Source of the DNA: Stappia sp. TSB10P1A
GTDB taxonomy: Bacteria > Pseudomonadota > Alphaproteobacteria > Rhizobiales > Stappiaceae
DNA: 41,725 nt
Direction of reading: 5' to 3'
Assembly (NCBI RefSeq): GCF_900185725.1
Contig: NZ_FYAU01000043.1
Span: forward strand, 1 to 41,725
The notes under the pieces are model-generated. The model worked only from the letters and a program-made list of their open reading frames with translations. It did no database searches and was not told the origin of the DNA. Shown piece by piece: positions 35,909 to 41,725 of this stretch. The first letter of the stretch is position 1. Each line of letters begins with the position of its first letter. Position numbers and translations under genes: made by a program.

Positions 35909-36985
35909 TTGAGTGAGTTCCAGCCGCGCGTTTTCTCCGGCGTCCAGCCGACCGGCAACCTGCATCTTGGCAATTATCTTGGCGCCATCGCCCGTTTCGT
36001 GCCGCTGCAGGACGAGATGCCGGCGATCTATTGCGTCGTCGACCTGCACGCGATCACCGTCAAGCACGATCCGGCGTTGCTCGCCGGAACGACGCGCGAG
36101 GTGACTGCCGCCTATCTCGCCGCAGGCATCGACCCGAAGAAGGCGATCATCTTCAACCAGAGCCAGGTCCGCGAGCATGCGGAGCTTGCCTGGCTGTTCA
36201 ACTGCATCGCGCGCATCGGCTGGCTGAGCCGCATGACCCAGTTCAAGGAGAAGGCCGGCAAGAACCGGGAGAACGCCTCGGTCGGCCTCTTTGCCTATCC
36301 GACGCTGATGGCCGCCGACATCCTCGCCTATCGGGCGACGCATGTGCCGGTGGGCGACGACCAGAAGCAGCATCTGGAGCTGACCCGCGACATCGCCCAG
36401 AAGTTCAACAACGACTTCGCCGAGCGGATCAAGGAACTGGGTCTCGGCATCGCCAACCCGACGCCGAGCCCGGAACTGCCGGACGAACTGTTCTTCCCGC
36501 TGACCGAGCCGATGATCGCAGGTCCCGCGACCCGCATCATGAGTCTGCGCGACGGCACCAAGAAGATGTCGAAGTCGGACCCGTCCGACCTGTCGCGCAT
36601 CAACCTGCGCGATTCGGCCGACGAGATCGCCAAGAAGATCCGCAAGGCCAAGACCGATCCGGAGCCGCTCCCCAGCGAGATGGACGGCCTTGCCGAGCGC
36701 CCCGAGGCGGCCAACCTGGTCGGCATCTATGCGGCGCTCTCCGGCAAGTCCAAGGACGCGGTGCTGTCGGACTTCGCCGGCCAGCCCTTCTCGGTGTTCA
36801 AGCCGGCGCTGGCCGATCTGGCGGTCGACAAGCTGGCGCCGATGACCGGCGAGATGAACCGGCTGCTCGCCGATCCCGGCCATATCGACGCGGTGCTGCG
36901 CGACGGCGCCGGCCGGGCCTCGGAGATCGCCGGCCCGGTGCTGCGCGATGCCCGCCGCATCATGGGCTTCCTGGAAGGGCGCTGA
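35909..36985 (+). CDS. trpS: Tryptophanyl-tRNA synthetase
   Basis: 358 residues, class I synthetase charging tRNA-Trp. The HIGH-type motif is [17 protein letters not shown] (11-27) and the KMSKS motif is [53 protein letters not shown] and [14 protein letters not shown] are typical of the bacterial enzyme. The start is TTG at 35909 behind GGGGGA with 7-nt spacing. A strong terminator follows at 37024. Confidence 0.97.
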   Translation: MSEFQPRVFSGVQPTGNLHLGNYLGAIARFVPLQDEMPAIYCVVDLHAITVKHDPALLAGTTREVTAAYLAAGIDPKKAIIFNQSQVREHAELAWLFNCIARIGWLSRMTQFKEKAGKNRENASVGLFAYPTLMAADILAYRATHVPVGDDQKQHLELTRDIAQKFNNDFAERIKELGLGIANPTPSPELPDELFFPLTEPMIAGPATRIMSLRDGTKKMSKSDPSDLSRINLRDSADEIAKKIRKAKTDPEPLPSEMDGLAERPEAANLVGIYAALSGKSKDAVLSDFAGQPFSVFKPALADLAVDKLAPMTGEMNRLLADPGHIDAVLRDGAGRASEIAGPVLRDARRIMGFLEGR

Positions 36986-37023
36986 GCCGGCAGCGGCTGG
37001 ATCTCGTCTCCATATATCCTCGG

Positions 37024-37053
37024 GGGCCGCGGGCACTGTCCGCGGCCCTTTTT
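37024..37053 (+). terminator. trpS terminator
   Basis: GGGCCGCGG (37024-37032) and CCGCGGCCC (37040-37048) around a 7-nt loop, followed directly by TTTTT. Confidence 0.93.
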
Positions 37054-37132
37054 GCGTCCATCGACCGCCCCGTCGCCGGAGCGCCGGCAACGGGCTTGTC
37101 TTTCCCGGCTGTCTGGGGCTAGTGTTCGGGTC

Positions 37133-37147
37133 GAACAAAAGAGGAAC
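37133..37147. promoter_or_regulatory. LexA (SOS) box upstream of mmcB
   Basis: GAACAAAAGAGGAAC, that is GAAC-N7-GAAC, the exact direct-repeat form (complement of GTTC-N7-GTTC) of the alphaproteobacterial LexA site. It lies 13 bp before the mmcB ATG, near the expected ribosome-binding region. Confidence 0.75.
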
Positions 37148-37160
37148 GGGATTGAGGCAG

Positions 37161-37658
37161 ATGAGCGGACAGCGCATCCAGCTCGACCAGCCGCTGGTCG
37201 ACGGCCGGCAGTCGGAAACGGCCTTGCGGGTCTGGCGCGGCGCGGCGCGCCTGTTGCGGCAGTTGCGCTTTGCCTGCATCGGCGAGTTGACGCTGGCATC
37301 GGGCCGGCGCGCCGACATCGCCGCCGTCGGCCCGAAGGGCGAGATCTGGATCGTCGAGGTGAAGTCGTCGCTGGCGGATCTGCGCGCCGACAGCAAGTGG
37401 CCGGACTACCGCCTGCATTGCGATCGGCTGTTCTTCGCCACCCATGCGGAGGTGCCGGCGGACGTCTTTCCGCAAGACGCCGGCCTGATCCTGTCCGACG
37501 GCTTTGCCGCCGAGATCCTGCGCCCGGCGCCCGAACACCGTCTGCCGGCGGCGACCCGCAAGGCGGTGCTTCTGCGCTTCGCGCAGTCCGCCGCGCTGCG
37601 GCTGCACGACCTGCACGATCCCGACGCCCGGGCCGCGACCGGCTATGACCTGATCTGA
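37161..37658 (+). CDS. mmcB: MmcB family DNA-repair protein
   Basis: 165 residues, PD-(D/E)XK-like fold (formerly DUF1052). The core LASGRRADIAAVGPKGEIWI and VEVKSSLADLRADSKWPDY carries the Asp and E-x-K triad, followed by LHCDRLFFATHAEV. Family members are needed for resistance to mitomycin C in Caulobacter and are SOS-regulated there; a matching LexA box lies at 37133. The start is either ATG 37161 (GAGG very close) or TTG 37152 (better spaced GAGG at 37141); the difference is three residues. Separate from trpS because of the intervening terminator. Confidence 0.9.
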   Translation: MSGQRIQLDQPLVDGRQSETALRVWRGAARLLRQLRFACIGELTLASGRRADIAAVGPKGEIWIVEVKSSLADLRADSKWPDYRLHCDRLFFATHAEVPADVFPQDAGLILSDGFAAEILRPAPEHRLPAATRKAVLLRFAQSAALRLHDLHDPDARAATGYDLI

Positions 37659-37704
37659 GGCCCGGTCTGCTTTGCCGGTCTGCTCTGGAAGTCCGGCGCG
37701 GAGG

Positions 37705-38259
37705 TCAGCGCGGCGCGCGCTTGGCGAGGATCCGCTGCAGCGTGCGGCGATGCATGTTGAGCCGGCGCGCGGTTTCCGACACGTTGCGGTCGCACAATTC
37801 GTAGACCCGCTGGATATGCTCCCAGCGCACCCGGTCGGCGGACATCGGGTTCTCCGGCGGCGGCGCCTTCTCCTCGCCCTCCGACAGCAGGGCGGCGAGC
37901 ACGTCGTCCGCATCCGCGGGCTTGGCCAGATAGTCGACGGCGCCGAGCTTCACCGCGGTCACCGCTGTCGCGATATTGCCGTAGCCGGTGAGGATCACCA
38001 CCCGGGCCTCCGGCTTGCGGGCGCGGATCGCCTCGACCACGTCGAGGCCGCTGCCGTCCTCCAGCCGCATGTCGACCACCGCATAGTCCGGCGCCAGGCT
38101 CTGCAGCGCCTCCAGCGCCTCGCGCACGCTGTCGGCGGTCACGGTGGTGAAGCCGCGCTTTTCCATCGCCCGCGCCAGCCGTTGCTGGAACGGGCGGTCG
38201 TCGTCGACGATAAGCAGATTGCCCCGTGCGACGGTGTCCGCCCCTGACTGTTCACTCAT
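37705..38259 (-). CDS. actR: ActR/RegA/PrrA-type redox response regulator
   Basis: 184 residues. Receiver domain (about 14-125): LLIVDDDRPFQQRL, phospho-acceptor Asp63 in YAVVDMRLEDGSGL, VVILTGYGNIATAV and the Lys in VDYLAKPADADDV. A proline-containing linker leads to a Fis-type HTH at the C-terminus, NVSETARRLNMHRRTLQRIL, nearly invariant in this family. It controls respiratory, photosynthetic, nitrogen and carbon fixation genes in response to the quinone pool. The sensor actS lies 75 bp upstream; a separate promoter for actR is visible in between. Confidence 0.96.
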   Translation of the reverse strand: MSEQSGADTVARGNLLIVDDDRPFQQRLARAMEKRGFTTVTADSVREALEALQSLAPDYAVVDMRLEDGSGLDVVEAIRARKPEARVVILTGYGNIATAVTAVKLGAVDYLAKPADADDVLAALLSEGEEKAPPPENPMSADRVRWEHIQRVYELCDRNVSETARRLNMHRRTLQRILAKRAPR

Positions 38260-38315
38260 CCCATCGTCCCGTTCATTCTGCCGCCCCGAATCTCGCCGAC
38301 GGACCTGTTTTGTCC

Positions 38316-38343
38316 TTTATAAGTGCGTTTCCGCTCAGGGCAA
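38316..38343 (-). promoter_or_regulatory. Putative actR promoter overlapping the actS end
   Basis: Minus-strand -35 TTGCCC (38343-38338) and -10 TATAAA (38321-38316), 16-bp spacing. The -35 covers the last actS codons and stop (38335-38337). -10 matches consensus at five of six. Confidence 0.55.
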
Positions 38344-39708
38344 ATCGGCCTGCCTCGCCGGCTCCGCCCCGGCCTCGGCCCGCCAGGGCGAGCGGCCGTC
38401 GCGCGGCCAGGCGATGCGCACCACCGCCCCGTGCTCCGGCGGCGGCCGGTTGCGCAGGCGCAGCTCCGCGCCGGTGCGCTCCAGCAGCGTCTTGGCGATG
38501 AAGAAGCCGAGGCCGAGCCCGCCGCCGGTCTGGCCCTGCCCCGGCCGGCCGTCCCGCGCCCCGCGCGCGGTCACATAAGGCTCGCCGAGCCGCGACATCA
38601 CATCGGGCGTGAAGCCGTGACCGTCGTCGGCGATTTCCAGCAGGACCTGGCTGTCGTTCCAGCGGGCGGTGACCGTCACCGTGCTGTCGGCGAAGTCGAC
38701 GGCGTTTTCCAGCAGGTTGCCGAGCCCGTAATGGATCGCCGGATTGCGATGGGCGACGGGCTCCCCGCCCTCGCCCTGCACGTCGATGCGGATCCGCGCG
38801 CCGGCCGCGCGGGCCGGCTCGGCCACCTGGTCGAGCAGATGCGACAGCTTCTCTCCGCGGAAGTGCTGGTCGCGGTCGTCGGACAGCGAGGACAGTTTCG
38901 ACAGGATCTCGCGGCAGCGCTCGGCCTGGGACAGGATCAGCGCCATCTCCTCCCGGAGCATCTCGGGAGAGGGAATGTCCCTTTCATTGGCGAGATCGCG
39001 CGCCAGTTCCTTGGCCGACAGATAGACCGTGGCGAGCGGCGTGCCGAGCTCATGGGCGGCGGCGGCGGCCAGCCCGTCGAGCGCGTGCAGGTGCTGCTCG
39101 CGCGCCAGCACCAGCTCGCTGGCCATCAGCGCATCGGACAATTGCCGGGCCTCCTCCGCGACGCGGAAGGCATAGATGCTCATGAAGGTCAGCGAACAGA
39201 CCAGGGCGATCCACACGCCGATCGCATAGACGGGCGGCAGGCGGAACGTCTGACCCTCCGGCCAGGGCAGCGGCAGGTGAACGGCGGCGATCAGCGTGGC
39301 GATGGCGGCGGCAAGCAGGCCGAGATAGAGCGTGTTGCGGGCCGACAGGCCGGCGGCCGAGACCATCACCGGGGCCAGCAGCAGGAAGGCGAAGGGATTG
39401 CCGAGGCCGCCGGTGAGATAAAGCAGGCCGCCGAGCTGCATCAGGTCATAGGCCAGTTGCAGGGCGGCGGAGCGTTCCGACAGGCGCTGCGACTGCGGCG
39501 AGCGGACCTTGAGGAAGATGTTGAGCCAGGCCGAGGCGGCGACCAGCGCCGCGCAGAGCGACAGGGGCAGCGGATAGGCCAGATAGAAATGCACGACGAC
39601 GAGGGCGGCGGTCTGCCCGCCGATGGCGAGCCAGCGCAGGCGCACCAAGGTGTCGAGCTTCAGCCGCCGGTGCGGGGAGCCGAGTTCGGGTCTGTCGGTA
39701 TCGTCCAT
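38335..39708 (-). CDS. actS: ActS/RegB/PrrB-type redox sensor histidine kinase
   Basis: 457 residues. Six N-terminal membrane helices (about 25-185) contain the ubiquinone-sensing motif GGLGNPF (100-106). The H-box is AAAAAHELGTPLATVYLSAK with phospho-His219; the redox-active cysteine is Cys265 in QAERCREIL, the same number as in Rhodobacter RegB. ATP-binding motifs: NLLENAVDFA, EIADDGHGF and GGGLGLGFFIAKTLL. It phosphorylates ActR depending on the quinone pool. AAGGATCAT before the start supplies the ribosome site; the AAGGATCA string is repeated 14 bp upstream. Confidence 0.96.
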   Translation of the reverse strand: MDDTDRPELGSPHRRLKLDTLVRLRWLAIGGQTAALVVVHFYLAYPLPLSLCAALVAASAWLNIFLKVRSPQSQRLSERSAALQLAYDLMQLGGLLYLTGGLGNPFAFLLLAPVMVSAAGLSARNTLYLGLLAAAIATLIAAVHLPLPWPEGQTFRLPPVYAIGVWIALVCSLTFMSIYAFRVAEEARQLSDALMASELVLAREQHLHALDGLAAAAAHELGTPLATVYLSAKELARDLANERDIPSPEMLREEMALILSQAERCREILSKLSSLSDDRDQHFRGEKLSHLLDQVAEPARAAGARIRIDVQGEGGEPVAHRNPAIHYGLGNLLENAVDFADSTVTVTARWNDSQVLLEIADDGHGFTPDVMSRLGEPYVTARGARDGRPGQGQTGGGLGLGFFIAKTLLERTGAELRLRNRPPPEHGAVVRIAWPRDGRSPWRAEAGAEPARQADLP

Positions 39709-40018
39709 ATGATCCTTCTGGCGTGATCCTTGGAGCGATCGCTCCGGGACGGGGCAAGGTCTGGATGCCTGTTGTGGCGCGCCGCCGGTGCCGCGTCAAA
39801 TACGGGAGACCCCGCTCCCGCCGCTGCTTCCCGCTGGCGTGCGGGCCGCGGCGCTCCGATCGCGGCGGCGGCCAATCAGCCCTTGGCAGCGCGGCCCTGC
39901 CATGCTAGCCGATGCTGCGAGTTTGCGCGCCGGGCCTTTGCAGCGACGGGGGACGGCCGCGCCGGAATGTGCCGGACCTTGCCGGCATGGGATGTCATCG
40001 AGACAGGATAGCTGACGC
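39709..40018. other. actS/secB divergent region
   Basis: 310 bp without a gene. It holds a perfect 14-bp palindrome GGAGCGATCGCTCC (39732-39745), twin TGATCCTT strings at 39710 and 39724 next to the actS start, and an AGGA ribosome site for secB. I see no convincing promoter hexamers. Confidence 0.5.
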
Positions 40019-40510
40019 ATGAGCGACACGAACGACGCGGCCGCTGGCCAGGGCAACGAGGCCGGCGCTGTACCGGGCATGAGCATTCTCGCCCAGTACA
40101 TCAAGGATCTCTCCTTCGAGAACCCCAACGCGCCGGGATCGCTGCAGCCGCAGGAGCAGCCCAAGCTCGATATCAACGTCAATGTCGGCGCCCAGCCGAT
40201 GGGCGAGAACCAGTTCGAGGTGGTGCTGACGCTGACCGCCACGGCCAGGACCTCGGCGATGACCGTCTTCGCCATCGAGCTGGTCTATGGCGGCCTGTTC
40301 CGCATCGTCGGCGTGCCGGAGGAGCACCTGCACCCCTTCGTGCTGATCGAGTGCCCGCGCATGCTGTTCCCCTTCGCCCGCAACATCCTGGCGGAGGCCT
40401 CGCGCAATGGCGGCTTCCCGCCCTTGATGCTCGACCCGATCGATTTCGCCGCCCTCTATCGCCAGAACGCCGCCCAGGCGCAGGCCCAGGCGGCACAGAA
40501 GCCGAACTGA
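40019..40510 (+). CDS. secB: Protein-export chaperone SecB
   Basis: 163 residues, homotetrameric cytoplasmic chaperone that keeps preproteins unfolded and hands them to SecA. Family landmarks: [80 protein letters not shown] and [17 protein letters not shown]. The Gln/Ala-rich tail is usual for alphaproteobacteria. A strong bidirectional terminator follows at 40543. Confidence 0.97.
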   Translation: MSDTNDAAAGQGNEAGAVPGMSILAQYIKDLSFENPNAPGSLQPQEQPKLDINVNVGAQPMGENQFEVVLTLTATARTSAMTVFAIELVYGGLFRIVGVPEEHLHPFVLIECPRMLFPFARNILAEASRNGGFPPLMLDPIDFAALYRQNAAQAQAQAAQKPN

Positions 40511-40542
40511 CGCGCCAGCGCGCCTCTTGCGGCAAGGATACG

Positions 40543-40577
40543 AAAAAGCCCCGGAGCTTGGTGCTCCGGGGCTTTTT
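40543..40577. terminator. Bidirectional terminator between secB and the DUF2852 gene
   Basis: Perfect 15-bp arms AAAAAGCCCCGGAGC (40543-40557) and GCTCCGGGGCTTTTT (40563-40577) around TTGGT; T-tracts on both strands. Confidence 0.95.
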
Positions 40578-40609
40578 TCGTGTTCGGCGGTGTCGGCCGA
40601 CCGGCGGCG

Positions 40610-41110
40610 TTACGCCTCCGGTGCCCCTGTCCCTGCCCCTGTCCCGGCGCCCGGCGATGCCGGGCCGCGGCCGCGATCGGCCATGAAGCGGTCGAACTCT
40701 TCCTGGTCGCGGGCCCGGCGCAGCTCCCGCAGGAACGCGTCGAACTCGGCGCGCATCTCGTCGATGCGGGCGCGCTCTTCCTCGAGCCGCTTCAACTCGC
40801 GGGCACGGTAGTCGTCGAAGGCGGCGTTGCCGGTCGGGTGCACGCCGGAAAAGCCGCGCCCGGACGACAGGCCCTGGGCGAGGGGGCTGGCGTTCCACTG
40901 CTCGCGCGCATCGTGTGCAAGACCGGGAAGCCGGTCGCCCCACAGGATATAGGCCAGCATCGCCAGGCCGAGCGGCCAGAAGACGACGAAGCCGAGCACC
41001 ATCAGGCCGATCGTCACCGGCGACCAGCCGGGACGGATCGCCGGACGGCAGGTAGCCCCCGCGCGGCCGCCAGCCGGGCCACTGGCATGGGTTGCGGTTC
41101 CGTAGCTCAT
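40610..41110 (-). CDS. DUF2852 domain membrane protein
   Basis: 166 residues. Beginning with a Gly/Ala-rich segment, then PGWSPVTIGLMVLGFVVFWP and LGLAMLAYILWGD (about 28-60), one or two membrane helices with the family's W-P pattern, then an amphipathic, charged region ELKRLEEERARIDEMRAEFD and AFLRELRRARDQEEFDRFMA, predicted coiled coil. The tail is Gly/Ala/Pro-rich with a repeated GAGT. DUF2852 is widespread in Rhizobiales; function unknown. GGAGAGGAG precedes the ATG. Confidence 0.9.
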   Translation of the reverse strand: MSYGTATHASGPAGGRAGATCRPAIRPGWSPVTIGLMVLGFVVFWPLGLAMLAYILWGDRLPGLAHDAREQWNASPLAQGLSSGRGFSGVHPTGNAAFDDYRARELKRLEEERARIDEMRAEFDAFLRELRRARDQEEFDRFMADRGRGPASPGAGTGAGTGAPEA

Positions 41111-41464
41111 CTACACTCCTCTCCTGTTCGAGAACGAGTTTGATGTGGGAACGCACGCCCCCCTGTTCAAGGAAATCCCTATTCATGAAACCCGCGCGGC
41201 GCTGGCCGCGAGCGGCTCCCGAGGCGCCAGCGAGGCGGCGATCAGATGCCGCGCAGCGTCCCCGCCTTACGAGGGGAGATCGGCGGGCGACAAGGGCGGC
41301 GAGACGGGAGAGGCCCGCAACAGCGAGGGCAAGACCTGCAAGACTGGCCGCGGACTGCGACGGGGGGATGACGGATCCAGGCCGATTTCCCGCAAATCGG
41401 CGCCTTGCGGTGGGCTCGAGCGCGGCGCCAGGCGGCCGGTGTCGGCGTCCCCTCTCTCCTGTGC
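41111..41464. other. Gene-free region upstream of the DUF2852 gene
   Basis: GC-rich stretch without a credible gene. Frames on both strands are arginine/alanine-rich shadows. It contains a perfect hairpin GCCGATTT (41381-41388), loop CCCGC, AAATCGGC (41394-41401). Confidence 0.5.
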
Positions 41465-41615
41465 ATATTGTTATGTAATTGATATTGTTTTGGTTTGTTG
41501 GTTTGTTGGGTATGTTTTCCCCAAGTGGGGTTGGGGGTTTGGATTGGTTTTTGGGTTTGGTTTGATTTTTTTTGGTGAGGTGGGTTGACGGTGTTGGGGG
41601 GTGGTGAGTATATAG
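41465..41615. other. Strand-asymmetric G/T-rich block
   Basis: 151 nt with only five C on the plus strand (41519-41522 and 41589); four of these belong to CCCCAAGTGGGG. The block is also AT-rich against its surroundings and holds several G runs (GGGG, GGGGG, GGGGGG). Read on the minus strand it is C/A-rich and almost free of G, as in Rho-utilisation sites. It lies after the minus-strand gene ending at 41668. Confidence 0.7.
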
Positions 41616-41631
41616 CTCCCACAACGACGGC

Positions 41632-41656
41632 GCCGCCGGGGTTCACCGGCGGCTTT
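41632..41656. terminator. Hairpin after the right-edge gene
   Basis: GCCGCCGG (41632-41639) and CCGGCGGC (41646-41653) around a 6-nt loop, followed by TTT on the plus strand. It lies 11 bp beyond the stop of the minus-strand partial gene. Confidence 0.5.
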
Positions 41657-41667
41657 GACTGTCGCTA

Positions 41668-41725
41668 TCACCTGATACGAACTGACATGGGGTTGCGCCC
41701 TTCGGGGTGCCAGGATTTCTTGTCG
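41668..41725 (-). CDS. C-terminal end of an unidentified gene (cut by window edge)
   Basis: On the minus strand the window opens in a frame reading DKKSWHPEGRNPMSVRIR and then TGA. Codon choice looks coding and a hairpin follows, so this is probably the tail of a real protein, but 18 residues are too few to identify it. Confidence 0.4.
   Translation of the reverse strand, partial: DKKSWHPEGRNPMSVRIR

Noticed and set aside
41145-41588. 147-codon plus-strand open frame with a hydrophobic C-terminus
   Set aside because: The hydrophobic part is simply what G/T-rich DNA encodes (Gly, Val, Phe, Leu, Trp); the N-terminal part is low-complexity and there is no ribosome site or family likeness.

Overview
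The window is strongly GC-rich chromosomal DNA from an alphaproteobacterium, most likely Hyphomicrobiales (Rhizobiales) close to the Stappia/Labrenzia/Pannonibacter group. Lines of evidence: an ALAS-type hemA, an ActS/ActR (RegB/RegA) redox pair, a DUF2852 gene, an mmcB gene behind an alphaproteobacterial LexA box (GAAC-N7-GAAC), a rhizobial-type glycerol ABC transporter (glpVSTPQU), and a palindromic AGAGCATATTC-type dispersed repeat. The taxonomic placement is inferred from gene content only.

Layout. 1-6.3 kb holds housekeeping genes: on the minus strand rsmI, a 57-aa membrane protein, yraN and gshB (cut by the left edge); on the plus strand an LpoA-like lipoprotein, coaBC, dut and cysK. 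6.5-7.2 kb is maiA. 7.2-24.9 kb is a pyrimidine-catabolism locus: preT-preA, a chemoreceptor, a lytic transglycosylase, two overlapping RutR-like TetR genes, then mmsA, an N-carbamoyl-beta-alanine-type amidohydrolase, a GIY-YIG gene embedded in repeats, dihydropyrimidinase (hydA), a small four-cysteine exported protein and an NMT1/THI5-type ABC transporter. 24.9-33.7 kb is a glycerol/glycerol-3-phosphate locus: glpR-glpD divergent from glpVSTPQU. 33.8-41.7 kb holds a Rap1a/Tai-like exported protein, hemA, trpS, mmcB, actR/actS, secB, a DUF2852 gene and the tail of an unidentified gene.

How the genes work together. PreTA reduces uracil/thymine, HydA opens the dihydropyrimidine ring, the amidohydrolase releases beta-alanine or beta-aminoisobutyrate, and MmsA oxidises the semialdehydes made after transamination; no transaminase is present here. 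Three 16-bp palindromes, each one mismatch from the E. coli RutR consensus TTGACCANNTGGTCAA, lie before preT (one) and between the TetR pair and mmsA (two), so the locus looks like a self-contained RutR-type regulon. The adjacent ABC transporter is the likely importer. In the glycerol transporter the two ATPases have complementary defects: GlpT has lost the LSGGQ signature and GlpS has lost the H-loop histidine, predicting one active and one degenerate ATP site.

Structural oddities outside genes: 15-bp triplications carrying the stop codon at the ends of coaBC and glpD, a stop-containing hairpin repeated in frame after the chemoreceptor gene, identical 56-bp direct repeats bracketing the GIY-YIG gene, a repeat/hairpin leader before preT, and a 151-nt block with only five C on the plus strand near the right edge.
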